This document shows positions 53,139 to 60,856 of a DNA stretch of 64,000 nt, piece after piece. The position numbers were made by a program, and so were the translations under genes. This DNA comes from Gramella sp. MT6 (lineage in GTDB: Bacteria; Bacteroidota; Bacteroidia; Flavobacteriales; Flavobacteriaceae): positions 1,550,001-1,614,000 of the forward strand of contig NZ_CP048410.1 in NCBI RefSeq assembly GCF_019357415.1, given 5' to 3'. The notes below the pieces were generated by a model, which made no database searches, was not told the DNA's origin, and saw only the letters and a list, made by a program, of their open reading frames with translations. How positions within the stretch are numbered: position 1 is the first letter of the stretch; each line of letters opens with the position of its first letter.

Positions 53139-56100
53139 ATGCTGAATAAAAGCATCAAATATTTAATCGAGAACAAACTGGTCACCTTTATATTACTAGC
53201 GGTGATCGTTGGTTGGGGGATCATGAACTCACCTTTCAACTGGGAAACCGGCATATTGCCAAATGATCCCGTGGCGGTAGATGCTATCCCCGACATTGGT
53301 GAAAATCAACAGATCATTTTTACCGAATGGCCTGGCCGCTCTCCACAGGATATTGAAGATCAGATCACTTATCCTTTAACCACGAGTTTACTTGGTATTC
53401 CGGGAGTGAAAACCATTCGTAGTTCTTCTATGTTCGGTTTTTCCAGTATCTATATCATTTTTGAAGAAGATGTAGAATTCTACTGGAGCCGTAGTCGTAT
53501 TCTTGAAAAGCTTAATTCTTTACCCGAAAACCTTTTACCCGAAGGCGTGAGCCCAACCCTGGGACCTGATGCTACAGGTCTTGGACAGATATTCTGGTAT
53601 ACTCTGGAAGGTCGGGATAAAGATGGAAATGTTACCGGTGGATGGGACCTGCAGGAATTGCGGAGTATTCAGGATTACTATGTAAAATATGCACTATCCG
53701 GAGCAAGTGGGGTTTCAGAAGTGGCGAGTATTGGTGGATATGTTCAGCAATATCAGATCGATGTGAAACCTGAACTAATGCGCCAATACGGAATTGGCCT
53801 GGATCAGGTTGTGATGGCGGTCAAGCAAAGTAATCGGGAAATAGGCGCGCAAACTCTGGAGATCAACCAGGCAGAATATCTGGTTCGAGGTCTGGGTTAC
53901 GTCAAATCTGTGGAAGACATCGAAAATGCAGTGGTGACTTCAGAAGATTATGCTTCTATAAAGATCAAGGACATTGCTAACGTCTCTATGGGACCTGCTT
54001 CGCGCCGTGGGATCCTGGACAAGGAAGGTGCTGAGGTTGTTGGAGGGGTTGTGGTTGCCCGTTACGGTGCCAATCCTTTGGAGGTGATCAATAATGTAAA
54101 GGCTGAAATTGCTGAAATAAGTTCCGGTCTTCCTTCAAAAACCCTAAGCGATGGTACCGAATCCCAACTTACAATTGTTCCTTTTTATGACAGGACAGAG
54201 CTTATCCAGGAAACTCTTGAAACTTTGAACGAAGCCCTTACGATGGAAATTTTGATCACTATTCTGGTCATTATTATTATGGTATTCAATTTAAGGGCCT
54301 CCATTCTAATTTCCGGATTACTGCCCGTGGCTGTTCTTATGGTGTTCATTTCGATGAAGATCTTTGACGTAGCGGCGAATATTGTAGCTCTTTCCGGTAT
54401 TGCGATTGCTATTGGGACCATGGTGGATATGGGAATTATCCTGTCTGAAAATATCATCAGGCATCTGGATATGAAAGATAAACGGCCCATTAATCAATTG
54501 GTCTATGAAGCCACAGCTGAAGTTTCTGGAGCGATCGTAACCGCGGTATTAACTACCATTATTAGCTTTATTCCTGTTTTCACTATGGTAGGAGCAGAAG
54601 GGAAGTTATTCCGACCTCTGGCTTTTACCAAGACCATGGCACTTACCGCTTCAATTTTGGTAGCCTTATTTCTAATTCCACCCATAGCAGCAATTTTATT
54701 CAAAAAACGAAATTTCAGAAAAGGAACGAGCTATATATTCCCTGTATTATTGATCCTTACAGGAATCGCAGCAATTTTCTTCGGATACTGGATAGGTCTC
54801 GCCTTAATTGGTTTTGGAGCGATAGACTTCCTCATGAAATTCGATAAGATTGATGAAAAGCAAAGTAAATTGTTCAAGATCATCATTTCAGTAGCAACAA
54901 TCGTAATGCTGCTATCTGTATACTGGAGGCCTCTGGGACTTCAAAACAGTATTTTTTTGAATCTTTTTTTCGTTTCAGTGATCACCTTTGGACTATTGGC
55001 GGTCTTTTACCTTTTCAAAAGATATTATGTTAGAATTCTAACATGGACCCTGGAAAATAAATTACTTTTCCTGGCTATTCCTACCGCAATTATCGTCCTT
55101 GGCTTCTTTATAATGAAAAATACTGGTAAGGAATTCATGCCTTCCTTAAACGAAGGATCCTTTCTCTTAATGCCTACTTCTTTACCCCATTCTGGAGTGG
55201 AGGAGAACAAAAGGGTTTTACAACAGTTAGATATGGCTGTGGCGAGTTTGCCAGAGGTGGAAACCGTGGTGGGTAAAGCGGGTAGAACCGAATCTGCTCT
55301 GGATCCGGCACCGCTATCCATGTACGAAAACATAATTCAGTATAAGACTGAATTTATGGAGAATGAAGATGGAGAAAAACAGGAATACCGTGTTAATGAA
55401 GATGGTTTGTTTATTCTGAAAAACGGGAAACTTGCTGCCAATCCAAATTCAGAAGTAGATAATTTAGAGCAGTACAAGGATTCTTTGGTAAATAATCCAT
55501 TGAAATTAAATCCTTCCCAACTTATTCCTGATGATGATGGTGAATATTTCAGGAATTGGAGACCTGAGATCAAAACTCCTGATGATATCTGGAATGAGAT
55601 CGCCAGGGTTACAAAGCTTCCGGGAGTAACATCTGCACCTAAATTACAGCCTATTGAAACGCGCCTTATCATGTTGCAAACTGGGATGAGAGCGCCAATG
55701 GGAATCAAGGTCCAGGGTCAGGACCTGAAGCAGATCCAGGATTTTGGGATGAAGCTTGAAGATATTCTAAAGGAGGCTGAGGGAGTTAAAGATGAAGCTG
55801 TTTTTGCCGATAGGATCGTAGGTAAACCTTATTTACTAATCGATATAAAAAGGGAGAGCCTTGCTCGTTACGGGATCTCAATTGATGATGTTCAACAAAT
55901 ATTGCAGGTCGCTGTTGGTGGAATGCAGTTGAGCCAGACGGTTGAGGGAAGAGAACGATATGGTATTCGTGTAAGGTATCCAAGAGAACTTCGTGGAAGC
56001 CCGCAGGATATCAAGGATATTTATGTTCCGGTAGAAGGCGGTTCACCAGTTCCTCTAGGCCAATTGGTAGACATTAGATATGAGCAGGGACCTCAGGTTA

Positions 56101-56894
56101 TAAAAAGTGAGAATACATTCTTGACCGGATATGTGCTGTTCGATAAACTGGATGGTTTTGCTGAGGTTAATGTGGTTGAGAATGCCCAGGAATTAATTCA
56201 GGAAAAAATAGATTCCGGAGAACTAAAAGTCCCGGCTGGTATCAAATATCGATTTACAGGAAGTTATGAGAACCAGATCAGGGCTGAGAAAACACTCTCC
56301 CTGGTAGTCCCATTGTCTTTATTGATCATTTTCCTGATCCTTTACTTTCAGTTTAAATCAGTCTCAACATCATTAATGGTATTTGCCGGAATCGCGGTTG
56401 CCTTTGGTGGAGGATTTATGATGATCTGGCTGTATGGCCAGGGTTGGTTTATGGATTTCAGCCTTTTCGGAGAGAATATCAGGCAACTGTTTCAGATCAA
56501 AACGATCAATTTAAGTGTCGCCGTCTGGGTTGGATTTATTGCGCTTTTTGGTATTGCTACAGATGATGGCGTTGTGATGGCTACTTATCTTACTCAAACT
56601 TTCGAAGCTAATTCTCCCGATAATAAAAAGGAGATAAGACAATCTGTGATCGAAGCTGGTAAAATGCGTATTAGGCCATGTTTAATGACCACAGCTACCA
56701 CTATACTTGCTTTACTGCCAATTCTAACTTCAACGGGAAGAGGTAGTGATATTATGATCCCGATGGCTATTCCTGCCTTTGGTGGAATGCTTATCGCCCT
56801 GATCACTTTATTCGTGGTACCCGTATTGTTTAGCTGGAGGAAGGAAAGTCAGTTGAAAGTTAAAAGTGAAAAACTAAAAGTGAATAATCGATAA
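53139..56894 (+). CDS. cusA: CusA/CzcA-family heavy-metal RND efflux pump
   Basis: A 1251-residue inner-membrane RND pump that drives Cu(I)/Ag(I) or divalent metal export by proton flow. I start at MLNKSIKY (53139); 18 upstream codons lack a role. Twelve helices flank two large periplasmic loops. The family block GIAIAIGTMVDMGIILSEN contains the proton-relay Asp, and AGRTESALDPAPLSM matches CusA-type pumps. The middle is enlarged by an acidic insert near 740-800 relative to E. coli CusA. The last residues, SQLKVKSEKLKVNNR, come from an inverted-repeat arm (see repeat entries) and do not look native. Nine nt separate it from the four-helix gene. Confidence 0.93.
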   Translation: MLNKSIKYLIENKLVTFILLAVIVGWGIMNSPFNWETGILPNDPVAVDAIPDIGENQQIIFTEWPGRSPQDIEDQITYPLTTSLLGIPGVKTIRSSSMFGFSSIYIIFEEDVEFYWSRSRILEKLNSLPENLLPEGVSPTLGPDATGLGQIFWYTLEGRDKDGNVTGGWDLQELRSIQDYYVKYALSGASGVSEVASIGGYVQQYQIDVKPELMRQYGIGLDQVVMAVKQSNREIGAQTLEINQAEYLVRGLGYVKSVEDIENAVVTSEDYASIKIKDIANVSMGPASRRGILDKEGAEVVGGVVVARYGANPLEVINNVKAEIAEISSGLPSKTLSDGTESQLTIVPFYDRTELIQETLETLNEALTMEILITILVIIIMVFNLRASILISGLLPVAVLMVFISMKIFDVAANIVALSGIAIAIGTMVDMGIILSENIIRHLDMKDKRPINQLVYEATAEVSGAIVTAVLTTIISFIPVFTMVGAEGKLFRPLAFTKTMALTASILVALFLIPPIAAILFKKRNFRKGTSYIFPVLLILTGIAAIFFGYWIGLALIGFGAIDFLMKFDKIDEKQSKLFKIIISVATIVMLLSVYWRPLGLQNSIFLNLFFVSVITFGLLAVFYLFKRYYVRILTWTLENKLLFLAIPTAIIVLGFFIMKNTGKEFMPSLNEGSFLLMPTSLPHSGVEENKRVLQQLDMAVASLPEVETVVGKAGRTESALDPAPLSMYENIIQYKTEFMENEDGEKQEYRVNEDGLFILKNGKLAANPNSEVDNLEQYKDSLVNNPLKLNPSQLIPDDDGEYFRNWRPEIKTPDDIWNEIARVTKLPGVTSAPKLQPIETRLIMLQTGMRAPMGIKVQGQDLKQIQDFGMKLEDILKEAEGVKDEAVFADRIVGKPYLLIDIKRESLARYGISIDDVQQILQVAVGGMQLSQTVEGRERYGIRVRYPRELRGSPQDIKDIYVPVEGGSPVPLGQLVDIRYEQGPQVIKSENTFLTGYVLFDKLDGFAEVNVVENAQELIQEKIDSGELKVPAGIKYRFTGSYENQIRAEKTLSLVVPLSLLIIFLILYFQFKSVSTSLMVFAGIAVAFGGGFMMIWLYGQGWFMDFSLFGENIRQLFQIKTINLSVAVWVGFIALFGIATDDGVVMATYLTQTFEANSPDNKKEIRQSVIEAGKMRIRPCLMTTATTILALLPILTSTGRGSDIMIPMAIPAFGGMLIALITLFVVPVLFSWRKESQLKVKSEKLKVNNR
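56862..56879 (+). repeat. Left arm of an 18-bp inverted repeat around the four-helix-bundle gene
   Basis: AAAAGTGAAAAACTAAAA is inside the 3' end of cusA and encodes part of its Lys-rich tail. The exact reverse complement occurs at 57354-57371. Similarity continues weakly outwards (TGAAAGTT here against TGAAAAGTG at the other end), giving about 27-bp imperfect arms. Confidence 0.75.
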
Positions 56895-56903
56895 GTTGAA
56901 ATC

Positions 56904-57257
56904 ATGGGAGTAAGTATTTTAAGAGATAAAAGTTATTCGTTTGCCCTTTTAGTTATTCAGAGGTATAAATCCATTGTTAATGAGAAGAAGGAATTTGTCT
57001 TAAGCAAGCAGGTTTTGAGAAGTGGGACGGCTATAGGAGCCCTAATTCGGGAGGCAGAGTTTGCCGAAAGTAAAAAGGACTTTATACATAAAATGAGTAT
57101 CGCTTTAAAAGAAGCAAATGAGACTATTTATTGGTTGGATTTATTGAAAGATTCAGAGTTTATAGAGCATACGGTCTATGCAGGACTTCATAGTAATTGT
57201 AAGGAGCTAGTTGCAATGCTGGTGAGTACCATAAAAACAGCCAAGTCTAAAATTTAA
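56904..57257 (+). CDS. Four-helix-bundle protein of the IVS/S23 family
   Basis: A 117-residue all-helical protein; VLRSGTAIGALIREAEFAES and ALKEANETIYWLDLL are hallmark segments of the four-helix-bundle family first described in intervening sequences of 23S rRNA genes. The fold is shared with the Avd protein of diversity-generating retroelements. It is basic and likely binds nucleic acid; its function is unknown. It has no link to metal transport, yet sits in a pump operon between cusA (9 nt) and the tolC-like gene (4 nt), bounded by inverted-repeat arms. I see no reverse transcriptase or transposase nearby. Confidence 0.88.
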   Translation: MGVSILRDKSYSFALLVIQRYKSIVNEKKEFVLSKQVLRSGTAIGALIREAEFAESKKDFIHKMSIALKEANETIYWLDLLKDSEFIEHTVYAGLHSNCKELVAMLVSTIKTAKSKI

Positions 57258-57261
57258 TAAG

Positions 57262-58557
57262 ATGAAAAGTTCAAAAATAGAAATTATTGAGGTTCATCAG
57301 TTTGGAGGGTTTAAAAGTAAACACTTAGAAAAACACTTGATTTTATTATGTGTTTTTAGTTTTTCACTTTTCACTTTTCATTCAGTAAATGCTCAAAACC
57401 TTGATACATACCAAAACCAGGCCCTACAGAATAATCCTGAAATTCAGTCTATGAACTCTTCTGTAGAAATCGCCAGGGAAAGGATCAACGAAGTGAATTC
57501 GATTCCAGACACAGAGTTTGGTTTTGGATATTTTGTAAGTGAACCTGAAACCAGAACAGGTCCGCAGAAATTAAGGGTTTCTGTAAAACAAATGCTGCCC
57601 TGGTTTGGTACCATAGATTCCAGAAAGGAATATGCAGGTTATATGGTGAGTGTGGAAGAAGCCGATCTTGAGATCGCCAGAAGAAAATTGCGGCTGAATG
57701 TTTCTCAATTGTATTATGAAATTTATGAATTGCAGGAAAAGGTTGAAGTCCTGGAGGAAAATATACAATTACTCGAAATCTACAGGACCATGGCTTTGAA
57801 TTCTGTTGAAGTTGGAAAAGCATCTGCCGTAGAAGTTCTTCGGCTTAAGATGAGGCAAAATGACCTTGTTGAAAAGAAAAAGAATCTCCAGCTAAATATA
57901 GAAGTGAAGGAAACAGAATTCAATAATCTTCTGAATATAAATGATGATGCTGAAATACTGGTGCAGGATACTTTGCTAATACCAATTGAAAGTTCTGAGA
58001 ATATAAATCTTTCTATCCATCCTGAACTACAGAAATTCGACCGTTTCGCAGAAAGCATTGAAGCTTCAGAGCAGGTGAATCTGCAGGAAGCAGCTCCAAA
58101 ATTAGGATTGGGAGTGGATTACATTAGTGTTCAAGAAAGGACCGACATGAATTTTTCGGATAACGGAAAAGATATTCTTATGCCTATGCTGTCCATTTCG
58201 GTGCCGATATTCAATAAAAAATATCGCTCTGTTACTAAACAGAATGAACTTAGACAGGAACAGATATCTTCCAATAGGAACTTAAGGCTGAATGAGCTGG
58301 AAAGCAGTTTAAGATCTGCCTTAAATGAGCGTGCTTCAGCAAGGATAAAGTTTGAAGCCCAGGCCGACAATTTGGGTCAGGCGAAAGATGCTGAAGACCT
58401 GTTATTGAAACAATATGAAACCGGAACCATAGATTTTGATGATGTTCTGGATATTCAGGAAATACAATTGCAAATACAAATGAATTTAATTGAAGCGGTA
58501 AGCACCTGGTTTAAAAAGGATGCCATCGTGGAGTACCTCACCGTTAATAATTTATAA
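57262..58557 (+). CDS. TolC-family outer-membrane efflux channel with unusual N-terminus
   Basis: A 431-residue outer-membrane factor, the exit duct for the CusA/CusB complex. It has the family's two helical repeats (for example ALQNNPEIQSMNSSVEIARERI and ETEFNNLLNI) and ends with VEYLTVNNL. The annotated N-terminus is about 45 residues before the mature NLDTYQ start, longer than usual; its hydrophobic core (CVFSFSLFTFHSVNAQ) is encoded by the right inverted-repeat arm. A TTG start within this region is possible. It ends 1 nt before the cusB start. CusC-like by context. Confidence 0.88.
   Translation: MKSSKIEIIEVHQFGGFKSKHLEKHLILLCVFSFSLFTFHSVNAQNLDTYQNQALQNNPEIQSMNSSVEIARERINEVNSIPDTEFGFGYFVSEPETRTGPQKLRVSVKQMLPWFGTIDSRKEYAGYMVSVEEADLEIARRKLRLNVSQLYYEIYELQEKVEVLEENIQLLEIYRTMALNSVEVGKASAVEVLRLKMRQNDLVEKKKNLQLNIEVKETEFNNLLNINDDAEILVQDTLLIPIESSENINLSIHPELQKFDRFAESIEASEQVNLQEAAPKLGLGVDYISVQERTDMNFSDNGKDILMPMLSISVPIFNKKYRSVTKQNELRQEQISSNRNLRLNELESSLRSALNERASARIKFEAQADNLGQAKDAEDLLLKQYETGTIDFDDVLDIQEIQLQIQMNLIEAVSTWFKKDAIVEYLTVNNL
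57354..57371 (-). repeat. Right arm of the 18-bp inverted repeat
   Basis: TTTTAGTTTTTCACTTTT is the exact reverse complement of 56862-56879 and encodes FSFSLF-type residues of the TolC-like signal peptide. Adjacent AAAAACAC (57329-57336) and GTGTTTTT (57350-57357) could form a local hairpin. TCAGT occurs just outside both arms (56849-56853 and 57382-57386), a weak candidate for a target-site duplication. Confidence 0.7.
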
Positions 58558-58558
58558 G

Positions 58559-60244
58559 ATGAAAAAATATATAATTTATATACTGATCCTTATCGCAGGC
58601 CTGGTACTGGGATATGTTATTTTCAATAACAATGAAACTGAGGAAGCCCATGAACACCAGGAGGCTGAAACGGAACAGATGTGGACCTGTTCCATGCATC
58701 CGCAGATCATGCAGCCTGAACCTGGGGATTGCCCAATTTGTGGTATGGACCTTATACCTGCAGAAAGTGGTTCTCAAGGCCTGGCAGCGAACGAATTGAG
58801 TATGACCGATAATGCCATGAAACTTGCTAATATTCAAACCACGGTGGTAGGAACAGGTAATGGAATAGATGGTAAGATCACCCTTTCCGGAAAGATAGAG
58901 TTGAATGACGACCTTAACGCGGCAATGCCAGCTCATTTTGATGGGAGAATAGAGAAACTTTACGTGAATACCGTAGGAGACAGGGTGAGTATGGGACAAC
59001 CAATTGCAAGTGTGTATTCTCCTGAACTCGTTGCAGCACAACAGGAACTGATCACGGCTGCAAAATTGAAAAATTCCCAACCGGGACTATATAACGCGGT
59101 TAGAAATAAATTCAGGAACTGGGAAATTAGTAATGAGGTTCTGGACGAGGTGGAAAGAACCGGTAATGTGAAAAGCTCTTTTCCTATCTATTCACATGTT
59201 AATGGAACCGTAACACAGATCATGGTTGAAGAAGGATCCCATATTGTAGATGGAATGCCAATTTTAAAGGTTTCAAATCTGAATTCGGTATGGGCAGTTT
59301 TCGACGCTTATGAATCCCAGATATCAAATCTTGATGAAGGACAAACGCTAAATATTTCGGTAAACGCTGTTCCCAATGAAAACTTCAAGGGAAAGATCTC
59401 CTTTATAGATCCAATTTTGAATAGTGAATCCAGAACTGTTGAAGTTAGAGTTGTGATAAATAACAAGGATAATAAACTGAAACCCGGAATGTTCGCCCAG
59501 GCAGAAGTAGAAACAAGCCAGGTTACAAACATGGAAACTCTGGAGGTTCCCAGAAGTGCAGTTATGTGGACAGGTGAACGTTCTTTGGTTTACGTGAAGA
59601 CAAATCCAAATGAACCGGTATTCGAAATGCGGGAAGTTACTCTGGGGAATTCTTCAGGCGAAACCTACCAGGTTTTGAGCGGACTGGAAAGCGGGGAAGA
59701 AATTGTTACTAATGGAACCTTTACCGTAGATGCAGCGGCACAGCTTCAGGGAAAAAGATCGATGATGAACAATCCCGAGAACCAGAAGAAGCAGGCTATG
59801 AATATGGAGATGGAACTTCCGGAAGATTTTCAGAAGAAATTTGTAAAAACTCTGGACGGTTATTTTGAACTTAAAGATGCTCTTGTGAATTCTAATGCTG
59901 CCCAGGCTATGGATGCAGCAAAGGTTTCTTTAAAAGCAATGCCTGAAGCTGATCTGCAGGGAATGGCAGGAGCTCATTTGAAAAAAGTAAAAGAAATGTT
60001 GGAGGCGATCTCCTCCAATCAGAATCTGGAAAATCAAAGAGCGCACTTTGTGATCCTGTCTGAAAATATGATCGCTATTACTGCCAATATCGACAGTATA
60101 GGTAATACAATTTACATACAGCACTGCCCAATGGCAAACTCTAATAAGGGAGCAGACTGGCTAAGCCTTTCTTCAGAAGTTAGAAATCCCTATTACGGAG
60201 ATGCGATGCTAACTTGTGGGGAAGTGACAGCACAAATAGACTAA
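58559..60244 (+). CDS. cusB: CusB-type RND periplasmic adaptor with N-terminal metal-binding domain and DUF3347
   Basis: A 561-residue membrane-fusion protein that connects pump and channel. I start at MKKYIIYI (58559), the start of the membrane anchor; the longer frame adds 13 residues. A heavy-metal-binding domain follows: W42-T-C44-S-M-H47 and C58-P-I-C61-G-M. The barrel-sandwich, lipoyl-like and beta-barrel domains occupy about 75-410. A C-terminal DUF3347-like domain (about 425-561) includes HCPMANSNKGADWL and AMLTCGEV. That double addition of metal-site domains suggests capture and delivery of Cu(I) to the pump. Confidence 0.92.
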   Translation: MKKYIIYILILIAGLVLGYVIFNNNETEEAHEHQEAETEQMWTCSMHPQIMQPEPGDCPICGMDLIPAESGSQGLAANELSMTDNAMKLANIQTTVVGTGNGIDGKITLSGKIELNDDLNAAMPAHFDGRIEKLYVNTVGDRVSMGQPIASVYSPELVAAQQELITAAKLKNSQPGLYNAVRNKFRNWEISNEVLDEVERTGNVKSSFPIYSHVNGTVTQIMVEEGSHIVDGMPILKVSNLNSVWAVFDAYESQISNLDEGQTLNISVNAVPNENFKGKISFIDPILNSESRTVEVRVVINNKDNKLKPGMFAQAEVETSQVTNMETLEVPRSAVMWTGERSLVYVKTNPNEPVFEMREVTLGNSSGETYQVLSGLESGEEIVTNGTFTVDAAAQLQGKRSMMNNPENQKKQAMNMEMELPEDFQKKFVKTLDGYFELKDALVNSNAAQAMDAAKVSLKAMPEADLQGMAGAHLKKVKEMLEAISSNQNLENQRAHFVILSENMIAITANIDSIGNTIYIQHCPMANSNKGADWLSLSSEVRNPYYGDAMLTCGEVTAQID

Positions 60245-60328
60245 AGGTGTTATTTATAATGGCTTTAACAGGCTTAAAATAGGCAAGTATTAATTTTAAT
60301 ATCAACATAACCAAAACCAACCAAAATT

Positions 60329-60823
60329 ATGGATTCTAAACACGATAAACAGGAAGACAAGAGCGGTAGCAATTATACCAGATTCTTTTTAATGCTGGGG
60401 TTATCATTCGTAGCGATGTACATCACCATGTATTTAAATACTTATGAAATAGACCATGTATATTTTAGCCTGACTCGTTTTTATATGACCTGTCTGGGTA
60501 TAGCGGCAATGGCAGTAATTATGCTTTCGCTTATGCTGAAAATGTATAAGAACAGGAAAAAGAATATCGCGATCTATGCAGGAAGTCTTATTCTTTTTGT
60601 TGGAGCGCTTGGTCTGGTACGGGCCCAGCGTCCTATCATAGGGGATGTTTTATATATGAAAGCAATGATACCGCATCATTCAATTGCGATCCTAACCAGT
60701 AGAAGAGCAGATATAGATGACCCGGAGGTAAGAAAGCTGGCAGATGAAATCATTAAAGCCCAGGTAAAGGAAATTGCAGAAATGAAGAAACTGATCGATA
60801 AACTGGAAAACGAAAAAAAGTAA
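60329..60823 (+). CDS. DUF305-type membrane protein, copper-associated
   Basis: A 164-residue protein with three hydrophobic segments (about 20-100) and a C-terminal helical DUF305 part (MIPHHSIAILTSRRA, then EIIKAQVKEIAEM). DUF305 proteins often accompany copper-resistance genes and their HH pair is a candidate metal site. It lies 84 nt after cusB with an AT-rich gap, and 33 nt before the multicopper oxidase gene. Function inferred from context only. Confidence 0.82.
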   Translation: MDSKHDKQEDKSGSNYTRFFLMLGLSFVAMYITMYLNTYEIDHVYFSLTRFYMTCLGIAAMAVIMLSLMLKMYKNRKKNIAIYAGSLILFVGALGLVRAQRPIIGDVLYMKAMIPHHSIAILTSRRADIDDPEVRKLADEIIKAQVKEIAEMKKLIDKLENEKK

Positions 60824-60856
60824 CCAGAACCTATCAATAAGTGATACAAAATTAAA

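Noticed and set aside
56845..57390. Insertion sequence or diversity-generating retroelement
   Set aside because: No transposase, reverse transcriptase or template/variable repeat pair is present; only the four-helix gene and inverted arms are seen.
58544..59080. 178-residue frame antisense to cusB
   Set aside because: It runs opposite a well-supported coding region and is His/Cys-rich only because it mirrors the metal-site codons; no start context or family.
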